Source: Pectinatus haikarae
Lineage (GTDB): Bacteria; Bacillota; Negativicutes; Selenomonadales; Selenomonadaceae
Direction: 5' to 3'
Assembly (NCBI RefSeq): GCF_015732185.1
Contig: NZ_WIQM01000008.1
Coordinates: 496,001 to 560,000, forward strand
Length of the DNA: 64,000 nucleotides
Below are positions 18,495 to 24,939 of the stretch, one piece after another. The notes under the pieces are model-generated. The model saw nothing but the letters and a program-made list of their open reading frames with translations. It had not been told where the DNA came from and ran no database searches. The position numbers and the translations under genes are program-made. The first letter of the stretch is position 1, and every line of letters starts with the position of its first letter.

Positions 18495-18517
18495 TATTAT
18501 TCCTCCTCATATTTTCT

Positions 18518-18907
18518 CTATAAATACTCTTCCTCTTCAGTACCTATTATTGCCAATACCTGATGCCAAATTATCTTATCGCCGATACTGCCGGTGATCA
18601 TTTTTATTCGTCCGTCAACAGGAACAGCAATTTCTTTTCTCTCTTTCATAGTTTTAATTGTCAGCAGCAAATCTCCCTCTCGCACATTATCTCCTTCCCT
18701 TTTCATTATCGAGATCAATATGCCCTGGACACATGCTTTGATGATTGTGTCACTGGCTTTTACCGGTACAGGTTTTTTTTCTGAATATATAACCTCCTTT
18801 TTTGGGGGAATATCTTTTTTAACGGTATTTTTTCCATAAACCATTTCTTCGATTTTCACGGCATAGGGCAGACCGTTTACAGTGATTTTTAGATATATAT
18901 CATCCAT
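18518..18907 (-). CDS. biotin carboxyl carrier subunit of the decarboxylase (gamma)
   Basis: 129-aa carrier. The N-terminal strand-rich region (MDDIYLKITVNGLPYAVKIE) is followed by a charged and Pro-containing linker (about 27-50) and a C-terminal biotinyl domain (51-125: VQGILISIMKREGDNVREGD, then GSIGDKIIWHQVLAIIG). The usual AMKM biotinylation site reads TMKE at residues 86-89, with the acceptor Lys88 kept and the following Met replaced by Glu. The start at 18907 has AAAGGTGA upstream; an earlier ATG would overlap the previous gene. It lies between the delta-like and beta genes. Confidence 0.88.
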   Translation of the reverse strand: MDDIYLKITVNGLPYAVKIEEMVYGKNTVKKDIPPKKEVIYSEKKPVPVKASDTIIKACVQGILISIMKREGDNVREGDLLLTIKTMKERKEIAVPVDGRIKMITGSIGDKIIWHQVLAIIGTEEEEYL

Positions 18908-18914
18908 AAATAAA

Positions 18915-19172
18915 TCACCTTTTCTTTTTTGCCGATAAATCACCGGAGTTTGCAAGATTTTCCCGACCTGCTGCAGTCCATATTTTGCTGATATGTGTGA
19001 TTTTAAAATATCCGTTAGGGTTTCTTTCCCTCATCACTGTATAAATGACCGCAGTGATGGCAGCTACAACATTCGGAGATATTCTGTTCACTGGTACAGA
19101 GTCCTCTGGCTTAAAAAATTTTTCTGTTTTTTTTGGTTTTTTAAAGCCAAAAAGAAATGAAAATAATCCCAT
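18915..19172 (-). CDS. delta/gamma-like small subunit of the decarboxylase, cytosolic domain only
   Basis: 85-aa protein. Residues 31-70 (ISPNVVAAITAVIYTVMRER, then FKITHISKIWTAAGR) match the conserved C-terminal part of OadG/GcdD/MmdD subunits: a helix rich in A, V and I, then basic strands ending in W-AAGR. The N-terminal transmembrane anchor of those subunits is absent; instead there is a short basic amphipathic start MGLFSFLFGFKKPKK. The ATG at 19172 has GGGAGG 7 nt upstream. First gene of the decarboxylase operon, 7 nt before the biotin carrier gene. The missing anchor may be the 44-aa product at 17190-17324. Confidence 0.7.
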   Translation of the reverse strand: MGLFSFLFGFKKPKKTEKFFKPEDSVPVNRISPNVVAAITAVIYTVMRERNPNGYFKITHISKIWTAAGRENLANSGDLSAKKKR

Positions 19173-19225
19173 TTTCACACCTCCCTGCTGGAATAAAGAA
19201 GTACAGCTGTATAATTATTTGATTA

Positions 19226-19289
19226 ATGATATAATACGGAATAATCATGTAAATATCCAGTTTATGTAATTTTAAAAAAGGTTATGTAA
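19226..19289 (-). promoter_or_regulatory. decarboxylase operon promoter with TTATGTAA operator repeats
   Basis: Minus-strand TTTACA (19248-19253), 16-bp spacer, TATCAT (19226-19231). Upstream on the same strand stand two exact TTACATAA boxes (plus-strand TTATGTAA at 19262-19269 and 19282-19289), 20 bp apart, and a third variant TCATGTAA (19245-19252) covers the -35 region. Tandem sites on one DNA face upstream of the promoter suit activation by the CitB-type regulator encoded next door; this is inference. Confidence 0.5.
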
Positions 19290-19332
19290 CTAAAGTAATC
19301 TAAAGAATGAATCGATAAGATCGAACATAAAT

Positions 19333-19382
19333 AAGCTGTTCCCCATAAGTTAAGATAAAATCCAGCTTATGGGAAACAGCTT
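19333..19382 (-). terminator. hairpin between the response regulator gene and the decarboxylase operon
   Basis: 17-bp inverted repeat with one mismatch (AAGCTGTTCCCCATAAG / CTTATGGGAAACAGCTT) and a 16-nt loop. The following T run is weak on both strands, so it may be a poor terminator or a processing site. Confidence 0.55.
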
Positions 19383-19401
19383 TAAGAAAGCATTTTCAGA
19401 T

Positions 19402-19476
19402 ATAAATGGAGACTTAATTCAGATGGCATTTTGACGCCGCCTCAATAGTAGTAGAGCGACTAAATCATCGGATAAA
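19402..19476 (+). repeat. structured interspersed repeat, copy 2 (internal deletion)
   Basis: 75-bp copy beginning ATAAATGGAGAC and ending CATCGGATAAA like the full copies. It keeps the first hairpin (with mismatches: CAGATGGCA against CGCCGCCTC) and AATAGTAG, but lacks nearly all of the second hairpin. It lies on the plus strand although both neighbouring genes are on the minus strand. Confidence 0.8.
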
Positions 19477-19502
19477 TATGTTGGCCGCTGCCGGTCAATT
19501 AC

Positions 19503-20213
19503 CTATTGATCCAGGTATTGCCTGATGATTTTGCTTTCAGCACTATTACAGCGGTATTTGTATACGGGTCTGCCCACCGCTCCGTAGATCAATTCCAGCT
19601 TCAAGAAGTTTTTTTGTCTGAGAAATTCTAAATATTTTCTCATGGACACTCTGGAAATGCCTATGTACCCGGCCATTTCTTCTGTGGAAAAAAGTTTTTG
19701 ATCCAATGTATTTATCTGATCGCACACTTTTTTCAATGTATTCTTATCAATCCCCTTCGGCAAATGCGCTGACACAGGTTCCTTTTTGCGTAATATACAT
19801 TTGTCCAATTCAGCCTGACTGAGGTGATCCTGGCCGTCCATTAATCCTGCTAATCCTTTGTATGCTAAAAGTGCTGTATTCAATCTTTCAAATTCAAAAG
19901 GTTTTATTATATAATCCACAGCCCCGAATTGAAGAGCTTTTTTTATGTTCTGTCTGTCACATGCCGCAGAAATAATAATAACATCAGCACCTTTGCCTAT
20001 TCGTCTCAGGCGCATTAACAATTCAATGCCATTCATTCCAGGCATAAAAATATCAAGCAGAATAAGATCAAATTCATCTTTCCGCAATAAGGAAAATGCT
20101 TCATCTGAGCAATGAGCCATCGCCATCACGCTGAATCCGCCGACCATTTCCACATAACGGCGATTGATTTCCGCGACCATAGGGTCATCTTCCACTATCA
20201 TAACTTTAATCAA
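19503..20213 (-). CDS. CitB/DcuR-family response regulator
   Basis: 236-aa regulator. Receiver domain: acidic pair Asp9/Asp10, phosphorylation site Asp54 (LILLDIFMPGMNG) and Lys104 (YIIKPFEF). The C-terminal part (about 150-236) has the HTH of the CitB family (FSTEEMAGYIGISRVSMRKYLEFL, then YGAVGRPVYKYR). It overlaps the sensor kinase gene by 8 nt and is transcribed with it. Its likely target is the decarboxylase operon just downstream, where TTATGTAA repeats are found. Confidence 0.93.
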   Translation of the reverse strand: MIKVMIVEDDPMVAEINRRYVEMVGGFSVMAMAHCSDEAFSLLRKDEFDLILLDIFMPGMNGIELLMRLRRIGKGADVIIISAACDRQNIKKALQFGAVDYIIKPFEFERLNTALLAYKGLAGLMDGQDHLSQAELDKCILRKKEPVSAHLPKGIDKNTLKKVCDQINTLDQKLFSTEEMAGYIGISRVSMRKYLEFLRQKNFLKLELIYGAVGRPVYKYRCNSAESKIIRQYLDQ

Positions 20214-21816
20214 AATTTTCCTCCTTGCTCCAGTAAGGAACGATCACACGGAATAATGTACCGTTTCCTTTTTCAGAAATTACCGCTATCTGTCCGCCCA
20301 ATCGTTCCAGATTCTGTTTTACCAAAAAAAGCCCCATACCTCTTTCAAGGCCTTTTGTGGAATAACCTCGTAAAAATATGTCTGCCTGTCTTTCCTTTTC
20401 TATTCCGGGTCCTGTATCATTGACTTCTACGGTCAAAATATCATTTTCCCAAAAAATTCCCAGCTTTATTTCCTTTATGGAAGAATCCTTCAATGCTTCC
20501 AAAGCGTTATTCAATAAGTTGCCTATAATCGTGATCAATTCATGAACTGCTTCATCTTCGGCGGCCTCCGGTAAAAAGCTGTCCTGCTTGATCGTCATTG
20601 TTACTCCGGCTGCTCTTGCCATACTGAGCTTGCCAAAGATAAAGCCGGCCAATACAGGATCTCTTATTTTGCGGATAACCGCACCGACTTCAGACTGATA
20701 ATTTTTTGCTACCTCATTTATATAATGGCTCAATTGATCATAATATTTCATACATACCATTCCCTGAATGACATGCAGTTTATTCATGAATTCATGTGTT
20801 TGTGCCCGGAGTGCTTCAGCATAAATACTGACACCTATTATCTTTTCAGCCATATTTTTCATTTCTGTTTTATCGCGAAAGGTAGCGATAGCGCCGACAA
20901 TTCGATTGTTTACTATTACCGGTACACGATTGGTCAAAATGATAATGCCATTGATATCTTGTTCCTGATCCAATTCGGCATTTCCCGTATCGAGAACATT
21001 CTGCAGCCTTGTATTCGGAATATATTCATCTACCTTTAAGCCTTCTGGTTCACCGTAAATACCGGCTTGACCAAACAGTCTCAGTGCTTCATCATTTACC
21101 ATTGTTACATATGAATCTTTATCAACCGCTAAGATGCCTTCCCTCACCGAATGGAGCATTGCACTGCGTTCTTCATATAGTTTTGCGATCTCTTCAGGCT
21201 CCAACCCAAACAAAATTTTCTTGATTTTTCTGGCTAGAACCAGAGAACCAAGTATCCCGACCAACATACCGACGCCCACTCCCGCATAAATACCGGCTCT
21301 GCTGTTTGCGATCTCTTCTTGCACATGCTCGATCATTATCCCTACCATTACTGCGCCTACCTGCCGCTGATCAGCAGTAAATACAGGAACAAATACCCGT
21401 AAAGAAGTGCCCAGAGACCCCTTATTGACAGAAACAGTTTCTTTTCCTTCTAATGATGGAGCTATATCATTTTCCTCATAATAGGTATTTATCATTTCTC
21501 TGTTGGGATGTGATTTTCTGATGCGGTGCATATCGAGCACTGTGATAAAGCGTACATTGCTTACCTGCAAAATTTTTTCAATGAATGGCTGAATGTCATT
21601 TTGATCTTCGCTGCCATTTAGTGCAGCAATTATCAGTGGTGTATTGGCCACGACACGGGCTATTTCCAGAGATTCCTCTTTGGCGTCATTTTCTGCCCGC
21701 TCAGATAAATTATTACCGATCATGAGATCAGTAAACATCAGCGCGGCCGCTACTATCATGCAGGCGAAAACAGCTATTGTCATTTGCAGGCTCATGAGGC
21801 TTTTTCTCTTCCGCAT
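20206..21816 (-). CDS. CitA/DcuS-type sensor histidine kinase for di- or tricarboxylates
   Basis: 536 aa in the classic order: transmembrane helix (about 10-32), extracytoplasmic sCache/PASp ligand domain (about 40-165), second helix (174-196), cytoplasmic PAS (about 215-320), and kinase core. The ligand domain keeps RKSHPNRE and GTSLRVFVPVF, where the carboxylate-binding Arg and His of CitA/DcuS lie. The phosphoacceptor is His341 in ALRAQTHEFMNKLHVI; the ATPase has NLLNNALEAL and DTGPGI. The gene order kinase, regulator, decarboxylase, MatC suggests sensing of the acid fermented by the decarboxylase. Confidence 0.93.
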   Translation of the reverse strand: MRKRKSLMSLQMTIAVFACMIVAAALMFTDLMIGNNLSERAENDAKEESLEIARVVANTPLIIAALNGSEDQNDIQPFIEKILQVSNVRFITVLDMHRIRKSHPNREMINTYYEENDIAPSLEGKETVSVNKGSLGTSLRVFVPVFTADQRQVGAVMVGIMIEHVQEEIANSRAGIYAGVGVGMLVGILGSLVLARKIKKILFGLEPEEIAKLYEERSAMLHSVREGILAVDKDSYVTMVNDEALRLFGQAGIYGEPEGLKVDEYIPNTRLQNVLDTGNAELDQEQDINGIIILTNRVPVIVNNRIVGAIATFRDKTEMKNMAEKIIGVSIYAEALRAQTHEFMNKLHVIQGMVCMKYYDQLSHYINEVAKNYQSEVGAVIRKIRDPVLAGFIFGKLSMARAAGVTMTIKQDSFLPEAAEDEAVHELITIIGNLLNNALEALKDSSIKEIKLGIFWENDILTVEVNDTGPGIEKERQADIFLRGYSTKGLERGMGLFLVKQNLERLGGQIAVISEKGNGTLFRVIVPYWSKEENFD

Positions 21817-21937
21817 ATTATATGCTCCCTCTCATGATTTTTTATTATATTAATATTCTATATTTACAAATAATTTCCTATCAAAATAAACATATACTGT
21901 TTCTGAGTGTTTATCATTTAATATTAAATCCTTAAAT

Positions 21938-21976
21938 AAAAAAAATCCCCCTAAAAAAATCTGTAGGGGGGAATTT
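21938..21976 (-). terminator. terminator of the cobalt-transport operon
   Basis: Minus-strand hairpin ATTCCCCCCTA / TAGGGGGAT followed by eight U (21938-21945). It lies just after the 71-aa gene at 21982. Confidence 0.88.
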
Positions 21977-21981
21977 TAGAT

Positions 21982-22197
21982 TCAGCTATTTCTATTTTTA
22001 TACCAGGTTATAAATTTTTGCAGTTTTCCCGTATCAGAATAGGCCAATGCCGGTTTTGCGGGATGCAGCTCACTTGCTGTGCAGGAAAATGTCTGCATAT
22101 TAAGCAGCTCTTCAGCTCTTTGCTGAATGCGCCGAGCTTTTTCCGGAATAAACCCCGGATGCGGCTGAACCGCCGCATATTTTAAAACTCTTTCCAT
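21982..22197 (-). CDS. small protein of unknown function at the end of the cbi operon
   Basis: 71 aa, not recognised. It is soluble, fairly basic and helical in the first half (PEKARRIQQRAEELLNMQ), with no Cys motif beyond one Cys. AAGGGAA lies 9 nt before the ATG, the gene follows cbiO by 50 nt, and the operon terminator comes directly after its stop, which argues that it is a real gene. A role in metal uptake is only suggested by its place. Confidence 0.5.
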   Translation of the reverse strand: MERVLKYAAVQPHPGFIPEKARRIQQRAEELLNMQTFSCTASELHPAKPALAYSDTGKLQKFITWYKNRNS

Positions 22198-22247
22198 GCT
22201 TTCACGTTCCCTTCATATGATATATTTTTCTGTAACCTGAAAATATA

Positions 22248-22922
22248 TTATAAAACTAATTGATGATTTTCGTCAAGCTGTACTGTTCTGCGATTTTGCA
22301 TAGTGAATATTTCTTCTTCATGACTGGCTATGAGCATTGTTTTTCCGGCTGCTGAAAAATCAATTATAAAGTTCTCTACCCATTTTCTCGCTTTTTTATC
22401 AAGACCATTCAGCGGTTCATCCATCATTATGATATCTGGATTGAGAGCTAAAACAGCGGCAATGGAAACTTTTTTCTTCTCACCGCCGCTAAGATGATAA
22501 GGTACTCTGTCGCGCAAATGTTCTATATGTAAAAAACAAAGCAGTGAGTCAGTTCTTTCCCTGATCTTGTCTTCGTCAAATTGCATCTGTCTCGGACCGA
22601 AAGCTATTTCATCGTAAACAGTAGGGTTAAAAAGCTGCAAATCAGGATTTTGAAATACGTACCCTATTTGCTGATGAAATTTTTTGGCGGACAAATTATC
22701 TTTTAGTAATTTTGGGGTAATTTCCTGACCCGCAAAAAAATATTTTCCGGAAGAAGGAAAAACAAGTCCATTGAGCAGCTTAAATAACGTTGATTTGCCG
22801 CAGCCGTTGGGTCCCGTCAGCAAGATCAATTCTCCCTCTTTTATTGTGAGCGAGATATTTTCAAGTGCTATGATATTATCATATTTATAACTGACTGAAG
22901 ATAGTTCCACCAGCGTATTCAT
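22248..22922 (-). CDS. cbiO: cobalt ECF transporter ATP-binding subunit
   Basis: Energy-coupling ATPase, 224 aa. Walker A GPNGCGKST, Q-loop YVFQNPDLQLF, signature LSGGEKKKV, Walker B DIIMMDEPLNGLD and switch His in IASHEEE are present. The VFQNPDxQLF form of the Q-loop is typical of ECF ATPases. It is shorter than many CbiO proteins (about 270 aa) because the C-terminal extension is missing. The start overlaps the cbiQ stop (ATGA). Confidence 0.92.
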   Translation of the reverse strand: MNTLVELSSVSYKYDNIIALENISLTIKEGELILLTGPNGCGKSTLFKLLNGLVFPSSGKYFFAGQEITPKLLKDNLSAKKFHQQIGYVFQNPDLQLFNPTVYDEIAFGPRQMQFDEDKIRERTDSLLCFLHIEHLRDRVPYHLSGGEKKKVSIAAVLALNPDIIMMDEPLNGLDKKARKWVENFIIDFSAAGKTMLIASHEEEIFTMQNRRTVQLDENHQLVL

Positions 22923-23761
22923 AAATACTCCTCTGCATATAAAAACACAACGATCATTGTCAATATAATTGCCATATAAATAAAATACCGCGATTCCAGC
23001 CGATGCTTCTGCGATACATGATAATCACCTGTAAAGCATCTGCACAGCATAGCGTTATGCGTATCTATAGAATATTCATTGGCTTTTAAAAAGACCATTC
23101 CCATTATACTGCCCATGCTTTTATATTTTCGGTCATTTTTTCCTATTGAACGCAGTCTGAGCGCAATAAGCAGATCAGCAGCTGTATTTCCTAATAAAAT
23201 AATATATTTTAAAGTAAGATCAAGCACCATTATAAATAAGCCCGGAACATGCAACCCGCCTAATGCTTTTGTCAGTGCTGAAAAGGCCGTTCTCTGAGCT
23301 AAAAAAGCGGCGGACATAGTTGTCAGGAAAACTTTCAGCGGCAGCATGAGCGTATTTTGCTGTCCGCTGATAAATGCCGGCAATACAATGCATAATGAAA
23401 AAAACATTGCCGCTGAAACTGGTTTCAAAATTGACGAGATACGTCTGCTGTCCAGGCAGGCAAGATATGTTAAAAAGACGGCCAGGACTATAAGCGGGAA
23501 CATTAAGCGGTGTGACAGTGAAATTAACAATATCAAGACGATGGTGCAGATCAGCTTGAATGATGCGCTGAAAAAGCTGTCCGTTGCCATAGCTGGTTGA
23601 TTTTTCAGCAAAGTAAGCTTACCTGTCAATGCTAACAGCGTCTTGTCTATAAAATGGTCCCGATCCCGGCAGGGGTTATAATTATCGTTTTGCGTGAGCC
23701 ATACCGGGAGTTTGTTATTTTTTTCCGGCAGTAAAAATTTATGCTGTTTTATTTGCTCCAC
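22919..23761 (-). CDS. cbiQ: cobalt ECF transporter transmembrane subunit
   Basis: T-component of the ECF importer, 280 aa. The soluble N-terminus (about 60 residues) is followed by five hydrophobic segments. The coupling motif in the loop after the fourth segment is ALRLRSIG, equivalent to the Ala-Arg-Gly type motif that docks to CbiO. It overlaps cbiM by 23 nt and cbiO by 4 nt. The N-terminus is longer than usual, and an internal start cannot be excluded. Confidence 0.88.
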   Translation of the reverse strand: MEQIKQHKFLLPEKNNKLPVWLTQNDNYNPCRDRDHFIDKTLLALTGKLTLLKNQPAMATDSFFSASFKLICTIVLILLISLSHRLMFPLIVLAVFLTYLACLDSRRISSILKPVSAAMFFSLCIVLPAFISGQQNTLMLPLKVFLTTMSAAFLAQRTAFSALTKALGGLHVPGLFIMVLDLTLKYIILLGNTAADLLIALRLRSIGKNDRKYKSMGSIMGMVFLKANEYSIDTHNAMLCRCFTGDYHVSQKHRLESRYFIYMAIILTMIVVFLYAEEYL

Positions 23762-24734
23762 CTTTTATATTTCCCAAAAGCTTGAATATTATTATCAGTG
23801 CGGCTGATCCAATGACAGCTGACAATATATAACCGGCAAGATCCGGCATCCCGGTTACGGTATAATCAGGGAAAAATGCTTCATAATTAAAACCGTTGAT
23901 CATCTTATCCGGAATATAGCCTAATGTTGTACCAAAAGAGGTATCGGCGGCTATTTCATCGGCGCCCCATTCTCCCCATGCCGTGCCGTCTGCCAGAAGG
24001 CCAAGCGGTGAAAGTACGATAAGGGTCACTATAAGAGCAAAAACAGGGTTAAGTTTCGTTTTTTGATCACTGTAGACCATGCCCGGCGATACCTTGAGAA
24101 TAAATTCGTAAATAGCTATGGTAAAAACAGCCTCCGCTATTCCCGCGATCAGAATATGCGGGAGCACCATAGCCGGTATTGCAACTGACAGGGGGTATGG
24201 TGAATATAACGCATGGCCCATACTGTCAGCAAAAAGTAAAGGCTGCAGGCCAAATTCAATAGCAGCGATAAAGGCAGCCATATTAATGCCGGCATATGCC
24301 CCGATAAATATGGCTGCTTTTTTGCCAAGCGGTGATGGCCATATTTTCTTTATGAGCCTGAATATATAATAACCGGTGAACGGTAAGACAAATGCCATAT
24401 TAAAAGAATTTGCACCAAATGCTAAAATACCGCCGTCGCCGAAAATAACTGCTTGTATAAGCAAGGCTACACTTATGGCTATACAGGCGGTATAAGGTCC
24501 CAGCAAAACGGCTATAAGTGTTCCGCCGACAGCATGGGCAGTAGTACCTCCGGGAATAGGAAGATTAAACATCATCAGCAGAAAAGAAAAGGCTGCTCCC
24601 ACACCGATGAGCGGAATTTTGTCTTTGGGCAGATCTTCTTTTATTTTTTTTAATGAATAATACCAAATGGGAACCATTGCTGCCGCAAACACAGCGCAGG
24701 TTGACGGACTCAAATAATTATCTGGAATATGCAT
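23739..24734 (-). CDS. cbiM: cobalt ECF transporter substrate-binding subunit with CbiN-like extension
   Basis: 331-aa S-component. MHIPDNYLSPSTCAVF gives the metal-binding N-terminus with the conserved second-residue His, exposed after Met removal. NLPIPGGTTAHAVGGTL, FGDGGILAFGANSFNMA and PHILIAGIAEAVFT are family motifs. After about residue 225 the protein continues with LIVLSPLGLLADGTAWGEWG, a periplasmic loop and a last helix, a fused CbiN/PDGLE-like domain. No cobalamin riboswitch was seen in the 50 nt between the terminator at 24782-24829 and the start. Confidence 0.92.
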   Translation of the reverse strand: MHIPDNYLSPSTCAVFAAAMVPIWYYSLKKIKEDLPKDKIPLIGVGAAFSFLLMMFNLPIPGGTTAHAVGGTLIAVLLGPYTACIAISVALLIQAVIFGDGGILAFGANSFNMAFVLPFTGYYIFRLIKKIWPSPLGKKAAIFIGAYAGINMAAFIAAIEFGLQPLLFADSMGHALYSPYPLSVAIPAMVLPHILIAGIAEAVFTIAIYEFILKVSPGMVYSDQKTKLNPVFALIVTLIVLSPLGLLADGTAWGEWGADEIAADTSFGTTLGYIPDKMINGFNYEAFFPDYTVTGMPDLAGYILSAVIGSAALIIIFKLLGNIKGGANKTA

Positions 24735-24781
24735 AAAATGCCCCCCTTGTTATAATTTGTCCATTATAACATCATGCCGCG

Positions 24782-24829
24782 CAATAAAAAAGCCTGCCCC
24801 AGGGGATGCAGTGGCAGGCTTTTTTATTG
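24782..24829. terminator. bidirectional-looking terminator between gyrA and cbiM
   Basis: Perfect 17-bp inverted repeat CAATAAAAAAGCCTGCC / GGCAGGCTTTTTTATTG with a 14-nt loop and T runs on both strands. On the minus strand it ends the gyrA transcript. The 24830-24939 stretch after gyrA has only a small palindrome, CACCATATCATATGGTG. Confidence 0.93.
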
Positions 24830-24939
24830 AAAGCTTTCACCATATCATATGGTGGGGGGATAGGGGATAGAGATATATGCTAACATCAGAAAATATATTT
24901 AAAATGACCATAAATACTATGCAGTTGATTTTTGGAAAT

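Noticed and set aside
24735-24781. Cobalamin riboswitch upstream of cbiM
   Set aside because: There are only about 50 nt between the terminator and the start codon, and no B12-box sequence.
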